64,000 nucleotides of DNA, from the NCBI RefSeq assembly GCF_001039355.2, contig NW_019773903.1, positions 30,764 to 94,763 on the forward strand, given 5' to 3'. The DNA comes from Lingula anatina (Eukaryota; Brachiopoda; Lingulata; Lingulida; Lingulidae). Positions 12,263 through 23,473 of this stretch are shown here, one piece after another. The notes under the pieces are model-generated. The model searched no databases and was not told where the DNA came from. It saw nothing but the letters and a program-made list of their open reading frames with translations. A program made the position numbers and the translations under genes. The first letter of the stretch is position 1. Each line of letters starts with the position of its first letter.

Positions 12263-13835
12263 GCATGCAGGGCTTAAAATACCAAATCATGGCCCTTCGC
12301 AGGGCTTTTAGTCCCAGGAAATTGTGTCCGAGGGCATGCTTTCCTAGGAACGGGAGACTTAGGACATACCTTGCCCAGACAAAGTGTTCAGGTTATACAT
12401 GAACATGTACGTTCCCTTCACGTTGAGAAAGAGGGGGTATCCCCTTGCTACATGTGTACCTTGTAATTGCCTCAGTATAGACTTCCTATAACTTCATTCT
12501 GTCATATTTAATATTTGTCGTTATATATTACTTCTGATAATCGTCTAAACTAAAAGATTTACTTAGAAAACTTCTTTCAAAGGATGGCAAATGCCTTCAA
12601 TGTAGATTTCCTATTAAATTGTCTTTTATTCTGTTCTGTTTTTAAATTGCCGTTTACAATATAGAACGCGTTTTATTTCTGATAATCGTCTTCACTAAAA
12701 TCAACCTGAAAAACCTTCGCATACGAAGAACGATAAATGCTTTTTGAACAAGTTCTTTAGGTGGTTTGAAACCTTAACCGTGTCTGGCCTGGCTATTTTA
12801 TTTATTTTAATATTTTAGCTAAATGCTCCTTCTTTTTAAGCTCCCATTCAGTGAATGTGATTTCTTGCATACACCTTGTGGCAGGTCCACTTGAGGCAAT
12901 CTGAAATAGATAAATGGTGGTAAAGCACGACTCTTAGATACATTTAACACAAACTGCACTAAAATGAACTTATCAAATATCCATAAGAGTCGTTCCTGGG
13001 GCAAACTAAGAATGTTCTACGCAATATTTATGGTTTAGTATTGTGAGCTGATGATAGGTCACCGTATTGTCTGAAAGGTGTGAAAGGGTCTGAACGTTTA
13101 TAAATACTCTTCTCACATCGTTGGCATGCTTATCTCTCAAAAAAAATGTAATTTACTGTAGCTGGCAGGTATTACACTTCATTTCTGTTCTGATAATAAT
13201 CTAAACGATACACTCCTTTGGTACGACTCGGCGTGGTGCACGTCGGTATTTGCTTTAATAACTGTTATTAGGTACAAGCATTTAAAAAGACTCAAACTTG
13301 TACTGTAACGTCTGAGACATAGCAGGATATGTTAAAGAGAAAGTCTTCTTTCGAACACGTTTCTATATTTCTCTAAATTAATACATTTAATAACAGTTTT
13401 GTGCTTTGAAACCCGAAAAGCTGAGATGTATGATTTTAAAATTGTGGAAAAATGAATTAAATTCTCACGTTTCATACCTTGCATTAAGCATTGACTGTCT
13501 GTATGGGAAAAACCAAGATGAACTATAAAACTGTAATCTCACAATTCCAACACTAACGATTCATGGCAAATGCACCGACAAGGTCACAAACGCTGATGAA
13601 TTTAAGTTTAACACCAGATTTTAAGTGGGCTGAACAAATCCAAATCCTTGGATGTGCCACTCATAAGTATATATTAGGCCTACACATCTCTGAAGTCATT
13701 ACAATAACAAAAAATAAATAAATAAATAAATGAATAAATGAAATAAATGAATAGAAAAAAGAATAAATAATATTTTTAATATAAAAGAATTTGGTCAATG
13801 AAAATGTACTCATATTTTTAAAAAACTTTTTTACT
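12263..13835. other. Non-coding stretch, no gene seen
   Basis: AT-rich sequence without a convincing exon or RNA gene. An AAAT-type simple repeat occupies about 13708-13765. Confidence 0.45.
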
Positions 13836-14015
13836 TCATTGTAAAGTGAAATAATACACTATATATATATATCTACCTGTATGTCTCCTCCATTGCAGTG
13901 TACCATGAACTTCCACACCAGTAGTCCCTGGATTCACAACAAGAAAGAAGGTAACAAAGAATATCAATTGCTGGAGATTAGGCAAAACAAGGCGGCTTTT
14001 ATTATATAAAATTAT

Positions 14016-14286
14016 CCCGCATGAAAATGCAGTAGTATTGAAGTAGCAAAGAAGCATTAACGCAGTAGTGGTATGGAGCATATTTGCAGTAAAAATGCAG
14101 TATAGCCTACTGCAATTCTACTCCAAAAAGTACATAGGTTTGTACAGAGAGGAGCATTAATGCAGCAGATTAGCAGCATGATAGAAGCCTGTTTCAAATA
14201 TGCCAATTAGCTCCCAAATCAAAGCAGATTTGAAACATGTTTACAGTATGATTGCAGTAGTCTACTGCGCTGGAGTATCTACTGCG
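14016..14286 (+). mobile_element. GCAGTA-type MITE, copy 3 (right end truncated)
   Basis: The left end CCCGCATGAAAATGCAGTAG is intact. The right end stops at GAGTATCTACTGCG and lacks the final TTTTCGTGCGGG. The words GCTTTTATTATATA occur on both sides (from 13995 and from 14285), suggesting a duplicated flank or a deletion between short repeats. Confidence 0.7.
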
Positions 14287-14289
14287 CTT

Positions 14290-15165
14290 TTATTATATAT
14301 AACCCCACTATTCTAATCGTTTTTACAATTTTAGCAATGTAACAAAGAGTTGCCTGTATTAAATGTTATGGCCTTAGTGATAAAAAAATGTAACTCAAAT
14401 ATTCAATAAGACTCATCATCAACATTCTGTTGATTGTATGTACATGTATTAAAAGGTAAATCCATCGGACTTTGCTTAGAATAAAATTCATTTTGCCTTT
14501 ATTGTAAGGGATTCCCTATCTATTTGTAGTGTTGTATGTGGCCCTCAAATAAATTTCCACCCATCCCCCACTCTTCATAACGAAAATGCTCTTTCTTGGC
14601 TAGTCTGAATGTTATTACAAAATGTATTCATAAACGTAGAAAGGTTCATTTTAGGTAATTCATATCAGAAAACCAATATATTCCGGCGAAATTAACTGAC
14701 ATAGCACGTTAATCTTTCACTTCCGCGATAGGACAGACAGATCTCATTTCTTGAAAGTGAGGCAATGACACTTATCTATGGGAGACGATTTATAGCCTCT
14801 TAACAACTGAATTTTTTTAAATAAAAATCTTTGAATTGGCTTAATCAAAATACATCTTACTTACTATTGGGTTCTTCAGTAATAATAGATATAATCACAT
14901 ATCGTAAGAAAACTGCCATATTCGGCCTATTTGTTAGATAAATTGATAGTTTTAGAATTTGGAAGCTAAAGACAACAGAGTTGTCTGGTTCTCAAATCGA
15001 GGCACGATGTTTTGTTCGTCTGCTCTCTCTCAGGGAGAATTAAGCAGGTACAGAATGCTTACGTGCGTAAATAAGCTACGGATATTGTTGTTGCCCGTTT
15101 GACTACGCCAAAGTTCTCTCTGACTGGGTTCCCATGCCTAGATCGATCCATCTGGATCTAGCTAA
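14290..15165. other. Non-coding stretch, no gene seen
   Basis: AT-rich intergenic sequence. I see no exon, RNA gene or transposon end that I can support. Confidence 0.4.
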
Positions 15166-15334
15166 CTCCCTGGGGAGTCTCACTAAATTGCTATCAATTA
15201 ACCTGATTAAAGGTCTGTCACGCGTACTGAATCAGCTAGGGAGTAAAGATAATTACCCCCTAACAGCTTTACTAGGCCTGACAGACATTTAAGCCGGTTA
15301 AGTTGACAGCAAATTAATGAGACTCCCCAGGGAG
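15166..15334. mobile_element. Small palindromic MITE (about 169 bp)
   Basis: Arms starting CTCCCTGGGGAGTCTCA and ending TGAGACTCCCCAGGGAG are inverted complements. Complementarity continues inward (GGTCTGTCA paired with TGACAGAC, TTAACC paired with GGTTAA). Nearly the whole element could fold into one hairpin. No coding sequence. Confidence 0.6.
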
Positions 15335-15364
15335 ATAGATAGATCTTAATATCTGTGGGAATGG

Positions 15365-15479
<115 letters not shown>

Positions 15480-16094
15480 CGTATAGGGGCCCACAACTCC
15501 TACAATTTTTTATTTTATATAATTAGCATAGATTATACGTTTAATCGTAGGTAGAGAGGGCACGACTTTATTTTAAATGTCATTAGTAATTCCAAATTAT
15601 ATTGAACCGCTAGATGCTGTTTGTCTTTCTGTTCTCTCTGTTCAAGAATTAAATGATAGCCTTTATTTCACTTTTACCGCGAGTTAGAATAAATATAAAT
15701 CCAATATTTTTATTTCCACGAATTAAATAACCAGTGATAGCTTGCTGACCTTGCTGTCCTTGCATATAAGTTAATTCATGTATGTAAAATTAAAGAAGAA
15801 TTTTAGTTAGCGCTGGAGTAGCTACAAGTATTCGGTACTTATCATAACTGGATAAGTAAAATAACATTTCTACTCCTTGAAGCATCTAGTATTCATTAAT
15901 CATAAAAAGCCTTGTTGGAGTACAGGGGTATATTTGCATATACATGTATATACATGGGGAGAGAGCATTTTTATACAGTCTTTAACAGTGACAGACAGCA
16001 CAAAAGTAACTGGGAGATAGTGTCGTTTATTACACCGAATTCCACGTTGGTAGGTAGGCGTGGTCAACAAAACAGATTTTGCATGGTGACAGAC

Positions 16095-16102
16095 TATATA
16101 AA
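16095..16102 (+). promoter_or_regulatory. TATA box of Cys-rich gene copy C
   Basis: TATATAAA, ending 70 bases before the ATG at 16172, as in copies A and B. The flanking promoter (GGTGACAG upstream, GGAGAGAGTCAGTAAT downstream) is also conserved. Confidence 0.65.
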
Positions 16103-16171
16103 CAAGCGGGGTTTTTTACATGTTCATTCTGGAGAGAGTCAGTAATATCTACAACAGAAGCACAGCTGAAG

Positions 16172-17028
16172 ATGTGTTTGTCAGGGAAAGTGTTCGTGCA
16201 TCTTCTCTTTACTTTGTACATTTCTGTATCGTTGGGTGAGTGCTTGGAATACATGTAGGTTGTAACAAATTGCTGTTTACTCTGTATATTTTTGCCACTT
16301 ACCGCTTAGATTTGTTGTAAGATATCATTATTGCACTAAGTGTAAAAATTATATAGGAGAATACATCTCATCGAACAAACAATCGTTTATCTGTTCTTTT
16401 GCAGCCTACATGTACATATTTTTATTCAATTTTGATCATGTGGGATTTCCACTGATATAGGCCTACATGTATTTACCACTTCATTGTATAACATCTAATG
16501 ACCCAATATCTACAAAAACATCCATAAAATATTAATGTTAATTCACTTTTTTCTTTCAGTTCCACCAGGCACTGTACAAGGACAGACAGGTAATAACACA
16601 ACTTTTTACTCTCTCACCATATCAGAAATATATCAAAACACCACAATCCCCATATATTTCAGAGAAGTGAATTTTATAACATAGTTTGTTCATTTTAGTT
16701 AAGTATTTGAAACAAAAAGTAACACTATGCACTCTTGTACTGATATATATTCCTGGAGAGTCATCTTACCGAATGTTTGGAAAACAATATGAGATATCTC
16801 TTGAGAAAAATACATTTTGATTTTTTGGGGGATAACAATTAATGCTATTTTATTAATTTTATTTGACCAGCTTGCTCAGAGGTGTATATTGGTAACACCC
16901 GCACCGTCGACACCACTACAGCCAGTGATTGCGACGCAGATTGTGGCGATATTCTCAACCAACTTAAGGGGTGCTGTGGGACTGGTGCGTGTGCCAGCAG
17001 GTGCATCTGCTACACTGGCAGTAACCCT
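16172..17028 (+). CDS. Secreted 8-cysteine (CS-alpha-beta-like) peptide, divergent copy C; 3' exons missing
   Basis: Plus-strand paralogue of copies A and B. Exon 1 (16172-16235) encodes a signal peptide beginning MCLSGKVFVHLLFTLYIS. Exon 2 (16560-16589) encodes VPPGTVQGQT. Exon 3 (16871-17028) is the Cys domain. All splice sites and phases match the other copies. The domain reads CSEVYIGNTRTVDTTTASD, then CDADCGDILNQLKGCC, then GTGACASRCICYTG. Cysteine spacing is C-x18-C-x3-C-x9-CC-x4-C-x3-C-x-C, slightly shorter than in A and B. The segment before the CC pair is acidic here and hydrophobic in A and B. Exon 3 ends at a good GTAAGT donor, but intron 3 runs into a transposon at 17154, and no CETC exon or TTTES stalk follows. 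The gene is truncated here, by rearrangement or by assembly. Confidence 0.7.
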
Positions 17029-18398
17029 GTAAGTTGAACGTTTTTGTTGTTTTAAAAGCAAAGGAAACATAAATGCAAAAATAGGGTAGCGTATGATGTA
17101 TACAGGTACTCCGTAAATGAGTAAAATGTTTGTGGAAAAGGCCCTTAGCTATCTTAAGGCTGGGTCACACTGCGCTTGCAACCTTTTGGCAACCTCTTTG
17201 CAACCACAAAATCTGGTGGTCGCTTGCGATCACTTTGCGACCTAATTTGCATATTTTGATCGGCAAGCAGTTGCTAACCGGTTGCAACAAGGTTTGGTAT
17301 CTGCAACCTCTTACAGACAATCTTCAAGTCAGAGGTTATCAGTCGCACACCGTTAGGCGAGCGATAAACAACCTGTCAGCAACCACTTGGAGACTGAAAA
17401 CCGGTTGCAGGACTGTAGCGATCGCTTGCCAACTGGTAGCAGCAAGGTTGCACAGACTATATATATTTTATAAGTTGTGACGATAGCTACCTTCTCGTAA
17501 ATTTCCCTCTCGGATGACAACAGAGGGAATATCTTAAATATCATTATACAATGATTGGATCCGTTCCATAGCAGCTTCAAATGATTTAATATTTTGAATA
17601 TTAAAGTAAGATTCTGCTATGAGATTCTGTTATAACGTCACAGTCGATTTCTGTACTACCAATATTGTCAAACTTACAATAATAAATAAGAAATATATTT
17701 GTACTATATATTGGCATTTATATCAAACCAGTGGTATAATAAAACACATATTTGGATGTTTTTCAGCCTAATTAATGTAATAATAGGCATGCATAGTTTC
17801 TTTTTTCAATACTTGGGCTCTTCGAGGTCGCAAGGCCTGTGCAGTTACGGTCACACTGAACAAAAAACCTCCTTGCGACTTGCAACTGTCACCGGTTGCA
17901 GAAAGGTGGGCGACAAGTTGCAACAACTCGCAACGTGGTCTCCAAATGAACGCTGGGTTACTATCCGGTCGCGCCGGTTTTCGGTGCAGCACCGAAAACC
18001 TCCTGGCGACCGAAAAGCCTATTTGTGGTATCCAACCGGTTGCTAAAAGGTCGCCGACTGCTTAGCAACTGATTTGCGACCGATTGTGTGGTTTTCCCTT
18101 TGTCTTTGTAGCCCCAAGCGTTACACTTACAATACAACATCATTAAATAGTGAAGGATCCTGCGCGTCATCAATTTGTTTCCGTCCTTGTGGTACGAATT
18201 CTAAGTACTGGGAGGAAGTTAAAATTTGTATTTATTTGACCTTCTTTATATTGGTGACACTGTTTTATTGTTATAAAAATGCCTGAAAATTAAATTTATT
18301 GTAAAAAGTATGAATCAAACTTTGCTATTTACTTTTTTCTCTGCGCCCGCCTATTTGCTTAATTTTTCTTCCATTGTGACTTGGCAAATTATGACTTN

Positions 18399-18614
18399 TT
18401 TACACTGGAAGGCGTCCTTTCTGCGTCCTTTCTGCGACCATGAAATTTGGCATCGCTGTGGTCTTAATAAGGAGGCACGAGCATTAATTCTTTATCAGAA
18501 TGAATGCTCAATGATCAGCCAGTTGTCGGCACGTAAAATATTTAAAAAATTTAACTCTCAAATGGGGCCGGACTGCTGGACGCAGAAAGGACGCCGTCCA
18601 GTGTAAAGGGGCCC
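18399..18614. mobile_element. Small MITE of the GCGTCC family
   Basis: The left end TTTACACTGGAAGGCGTCC and right end GGACGCCGTCCAGTGTAAAG are inverted complements, and the element ends in GGGGCCC on the right. The left edge abuts an n. The flank TTCTTCCATTGTGACTTGG and onwards occurs on both sides (18364-18397 and 18621-18655), longer than a target duplication should be, which points to a contig overlap. The longer relative lies at 35751-36920. Confidence 0.65.
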
Positions 18615-19242
18615 TTAGTTTTTCTTCCATTGTGACTTGGCAAATTATGACTTGGCAAATTAAAAAAGTAAGATATTTCCGGCTGCTTTAGTCATTAAAA
18701 AATGTTTCCAGTAAATTTGACAACAATAGTTGTCAAAAATTAGCCATGATATAGGAATGGATAAAAAGATAACAGTTTATATTTTACATTGTGATCATCA
18801 TTATTGATTGTTTTGGCACTTTTGTATTCCACTGATAACTGTATTTAAAAAATATTATCAATAAACATTAAACAAAATTATCCATTTATTTCGACTCATT
18901 AAATGTTATACTCGGAAGCCAATTGATGCTACAAACTAAATGTTACACTAAGTAACAAAATATTTAATTATAATACTAATTGTTTTGACGCTTTTGTATT
19001 CCACTGATAACTGCATAGAAAAATAATTATCACTTCACGTTAAACAAACTAAATTGTCTTTTACTTTTATTTTTCAAACTTTCAATTTATTTCGACTCAG
19101 TAAATTTTATACTTGGAAGCCAATTGTTGCTACAAACAAAACCTTGCACTTAATAAAATAATATTTAATTATAAAACTATTCTTATCTTAGACTTTATCA
19201 ATTACACTGTTTTTATGAGACTGCATTTAGTAACATGATAAA

Positions 19243-19520
19243 TCATCAATAAAAACTCCATGTGTGCCCTGGTGTCAAATGCTGAGAAGTGGACGCGGGA
19301 GTAGAAAAAGCAGAAGTGGGTGTTGGGATAGAGGGAATGGTTAAAGCCGAAGTGTTCAATGGAGAAGGAAAAGATGTGTTTACTTGAGGGTGTTGAGGAG
19401 TAAACAAAAATGTAGGCCTGTAACTGAGTTTCGCCTTTTGGCTGCGTGCTTTTAGAATTAAGTCCATGCTCTGTTGTTGAAATATCGCCCACTGTTGCTC
19501 AGATAGATAGTCAACTTCCG
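19243..19520 (-). pseudogene. C-terminal remnant of a transposon-encoded protein
   Basis: The minus strand reads LATEVDYLSEQQWAIFQQQS followed by MDLILKARSQ, and then a Pro/Ser/Thr-rich tail ending HLTPGHTWSFY and a stop. An amphipathic helix followed by a low-complexity tail looks like the end of a DNA-binding accessory protein of a DNA transposon. I cannot name the family. No N-terminal part is recognisable, so it is probably a relic inside the TTAA element. Confidence 0.35.
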
Positions 19521-20276
19521 TAGCTAAATAGGGACTCGTACATTTATTTATTTTATTGAAAAAAAATACTTATGAAAACCTTGTAAATAAATTAAAAAAG
19601 ATGACAACAAATACAATCTACGTTTTAATTGAGAAATAATGATTTTTGTCAAGATATTTAGAAGGCCTTAATGGCATTATATAAATGAAAAAGATATTTA
19701 TATATTTATTGGCCACCATCCTACGCTTATTTTATCACGGTTGCTTGCAACCTTCTCGCGACATGTTTTCGAGTGCACGCGAGCTGTAAGAAACCTGTTA
19801 GAGACCAAGCGACTAAAGACCGTTAATCGACCATGAAGTTTCAACTGCAACCTGCTGGCGACCTGCTGCCCACCGCTTGCAACCGGTTAGTAACCTGTTT
19901 GCAACTAAGCGACTAAAGACCGTCAATCGACCGTGCAGTTACAGGTGGTATGCGACTGGTTTTAGTCTGGTTACAGCGACCTACTAGCAACCAAGAGGAG
20001 ACCTTTAGGCAACCTCTCAGTTACCAATCGTTTTCACTATCAGTCGCACTGGTTGTCGGTGCAAAAAAATGGCTTTCGTGTGTCAACGATCGCAGGCGAC
20101 CTGTTTGCAACCTAATGCGACCACTTTAAAACCTATGGCAACCTTCTTGCGACTGAGGTTGCAAAGAGGTTGCCAAAAGGTTGCAAGCGCAGTGTGACCC
20201 AGCCTTAATGTCATCGTTCTCATTGTAATTCTAATGGTGGAGTCAAAACATTCACTCATACATGGTTGTTACTTAC

Positions 20277-22444
20277 GGCCTTCTTGATCCTTCTCTTCAT
20301 TTGAAAGTAAACTACGGGAATGAACACATAGGAAAGAATCTCCCAGCCCTTACCGGAAATCGTCATCAGAAATACGTCCCACACCTGTGGCGCACATAAA
20401 ACAAGAAGTACAAAACCATTACTTGACCTCTAAGCCACAGTGACACGAAACTTAATGTTTATCAGCCTTTACTTGAACAAAATTGAAAATGACGAAAATC
20501 TGGGACAAACAAATCGTACCACAAATGCTTTAAAAGTAGAATGAAATGCGACTATATTTGGTATTATAACGTATTTCTTTGTATAACTAATATTTGTCAA
20601 GATTTCTTGATAATAAGACTGCTGTGATTGTTATAAGCAATCATCGGTTATATTGGACTACAATGACATCTGGACCGTCAGACATAATATCAAATGTTTA
20701 ATTCATTAATTTATTATGAATGTTCATATTATTTCATTATTTACCCCGGTAACCTGCATATGTGAGGTATAGCAATTAACGTTGTGGTTATTGAATTATT
20801 TTATTTAACCATTGAAAACTGTAAATATTATTTAACAATTCCCAGTGGATCTATTGTTCTACGTAGATCAAACCAACGTCTTCAAATGCAAACAGATTTT
20901 ATCGTTGAGTAGAATAGTGAGAAACTGGCGTATACACGTTTAAGTTGGAAGGACATGTAGGCATGTTGATATGTTAACCCATTTGCATTCAGTGAGACCC
21001 CCTGCGGATTGGGAATCAGCCCCAAGAGTAAATTAAGGAAGAAAATTGTCTAGACAAATAACTTGAATACTTGAATAAATGCTTTGTCACATTGTCTATA
21101 ATTTCATTCTAGCCTACCCCTGTACGTACCCATCTTTTAGTCTCTATGTCACTGTCGCAAGTTTTTATCCAACACCATCCGGCACTGGCGATTTTAGTTT
21201 CCTGTCCGTCTATTCCTGCCTGGTCACGACCAAGATTGTTCGTCAGCAGGATGGGCGTCGTTATCAGAACTGGAAAGAGAGAGATCAAGACAGAAGTTTT
21301 CTTTTAGTCTGTTGTTCACCCTGACATTTTGGCTGTTCTACACACACAAAGTTCACTTAATGCAATAATGCAATATGTAAATTGAAACTACATACCAATT
21401 CGGAACTCTTATTCTAAATTGTTTCCATTTCAAAAAATTACAGTCGCCAAGCTTACTTATGCCCCGACGGATGGCTCACCAAATTGAGACCTATGTATAC
21501 TCAATTTAATTCCGTCTTGGGGGCTCTGTCCCTTGGGGATAAGTGGGAATAAATTAAAAAGCGCGTTTCAAATTTAGTGTTCAAATTAAAAAGTGATCAA
21601 ATTCCAAAAACGGTATTCGTCTTCAATAGTAATGTAATAGCTATTGTGGCAACAGTTTCGGAAATCATTCTGCAACCTGAACATACATGCAGCTATTAAA
21701 ATTCTTTAAAAAACCGGTTTATTAATTTAATATTTCCAATATACTTGCATAAAGTTCAACGTTAACTTCCATACGCACATTAGCAATGAGTATGCGAGTG
21801 TTTGTGTCCATTGAAAAATGATAACGATAAACTGCATTGTAGCTGTTTTTACTTTTATCTGCAACGTGATTTAATAAGCCGATTCTAACAATCTTATGAC
21901 GATGAGTAGCAACATTTTTATTGCTGCTCAAATGCAATTCTTTATTATAAGTCATGTTATTCAAAAATTAATAATAAATAGCTACATAAATAAAAATATT
22001 AAATTACTCACGCGGAAGACCCCAACAAATAACATGTGCGAGCCATCCTTTGCTGTTTTGCCATGTTTTACTCAACTCAGATTTAAACACCATATCTCTG
22101 ACACTGACCGCAATGAAAATGTTCCAAAAGAAAGACGCAAGAGTGGCAAACGTGGAAATAAAACTTTGGGTGACACAGACGTAATCCTGGGGACATCCGG
22201 TCTGATTCGTTCCGTTGAGGCCCGGATGACCCCGTAGGTTTTTCATCCCTGAAGACGCTCCAATAAGATTGCCAAAAGCCACCAGGAAATCTGCCAGTGT
22301 CAAGTATAGAAGGAAACGTCGATTAGAGCATCTCGTTTCACGAACGAGAAACCACGAGAGGTAGATTAAAAAACAGCCAAGCCAGGAAAGTACGCACGTT
22401 ACTATGGTAACTATGTAAGTTATATAGTCAATTGCCTCCGACAT
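20277..22444 (-). CDS. GPR157-like: GPR157-like seven-transmembrane receptor, copy 1; exons 4 and 5 missing
   Basis: Minus-strand exons: 1 at 22012-22444, 2 at 21130-21269, 3 at 20277-20384, all with AG/GT and matching phases. Exon 1 encodes TM1 (YIVTIVTCVLSWLGCFLIYL), the RRFLLYLTLADFLVAFGN TM2 start, an extracellular loop with two cysteines, STFATLASFFWNIFIAVSV (TM3) and HVICWGLP (TM4). Exon 2 carries SAGWCWI before TM5. Exon 3 carries GKGWEILSYVFIPVVYF (TM5) and the basic KRRIKK loop. The SFFW, WG(L/V)PL, GWCWI and GK.WE motifs fit GPR157, an orphan receptor placed near the secretin, adhesion and cAMP-receptor classes. Downstream, homology with copy 2 stops at the TTAA element (20205), so TM6, TM7 and the tail are absent and this copy is non-functional as assembled. 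Confidence 0.82.
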
Positions 22445-22572
22445 TTTGGTTCAGTTTTTAAAATTTCCACTGAAATATAAAATGGAAAATTGGCGTTATT
22501 CATAGTCGTGATTTATGCTTACACCTTATATATACCAAATGTTTGTGTGTATACCTGGTATATCTATGCAAG

Positions 22573-22608
22573 TGTGTGTGTGTATGTGTGTGTGTGTGTG
22601 TGTGTGTG

Positions 22609-22650
<42 letters not shown>

Positions 22651-22711
22651 TTCAAACCTAATTTAACATTGATACTACAATCGATGCAACAAAGTCAACA
22701 AACATCATGCC

Positions 22712-22772
<61 letters not shown>
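22573..22772. repeat. Compound (GT)n, (GA)n and (TA)n microsatellites upstream of receptor copy 1
   Basis: GT run at 22573-22609, GA run at 22613-22646 and TA run at 22717-22772. The same position upstream of copy 2 (26690-26750) has only a short GT/GA tract and no long TA run, a length difference between the two copies. Confidence 0.9.
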
Positions 22773-22775
<3 letters not shown>

Positions 22776-23472
22776 GAAGATTTTCTGTTGCCGAAAGATG
22801 TTTAAAGCCCCGATTAATAAAATTTCCAGAACTACCAGGCCCACTGCCCGGCAGGACCTCACCTTTTCTCCGCTCAGTAACGTCTCATCTGGCAATGTCC
22901 AGCCACCCGGTGTGGAGTGAGGGTCACCAAGAGTAATATGACGACCCTATTTTACTGGTTATTATTGAAAGGCTTTTAAAAGCATTGCTGTAATTATTGC
23001 ACATGTGTGCTAGTAAACGTTGTCAGCAATTCTGGTGACAGATATTTACGTGTTGGCAGTCCTTTCTTATTTTCCCCTTTTGGATTTTCTATAAAATTGA
23101 TTCCTCACTACTGCAGTTTCGAGTACCAAACCATGGCGAGCCGCACACTACTGACTTGTGTAAAATATCAAAAATATATATGCATGTACACTTTCTGTAT
23201 ATTGCACACCTCAGTTAGTGAATCACTGACCTTTTTGACACGTTAATCATACCGATACTGATGCCTCGGTTGAAAATTCTGCCCAGTTTGTTGACTAACA
23301 ATGTATTGATCGTAGTGTTGAATACACCATATCATCTGTGTATCAGCATTTGATTATATCCCAATATGATAAACAGGCACCGTATCATCAGTGTCTATCT
23401 TGATCACAATATCATGTGATAAGTCTCCTAGCATATCTCTTCAGCAATCATGAACACTTAGTTCCCCAAACA

Positions 23473-23473
23473 N
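23473..23473. other. Assembly join (single n) between two versions of the receptor locus
   Basis: The left side, ending CACTTAGTTCCCCAAACA, matches 27505-27523, the 5' flank of copy 2. The right side enters the last exon of copy 2. The structure is the same as at 4133. Confidence 0.75.

Larger units (their letters stand above)
17158..20204. mobile_element. 3-kb DNA transposon with TTAA target sites and CAACC/GCGACC word-repeat ends
   Basis: The left end reads TTAA then GGCTGGGTCACACTGCGCTT, and the right end is its inverted complement followed by TTAA. TTAA duplications flank both ends (17154-17157, 20205-20208). This target choice is used by piggyBac and Kolobok elements. Several hundred bases inside each end consist of degenerate CAACC, GCGACC and TTGCAA words, with a further block at 17820-18115. 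I see no DDE transposase. A smaller MITE (18399-18614) and an n (18398) lie inside, so the element may be a join of two copies. Confidence 0.65.

Noticed and set aside
17353-18065. Overlapping frames rich in Cys, Asn and Gln
   Set aside because: Products of the CAACC/GCGACC words of the TTAA element, not protein-coding.
21079-21324. Plus-strand frame conserved at 25219-25464
   Set aside because: Antisense of receptor exon 2; the minus-strand reading has the GPR157-type GWCWI motif and correct splice sites.
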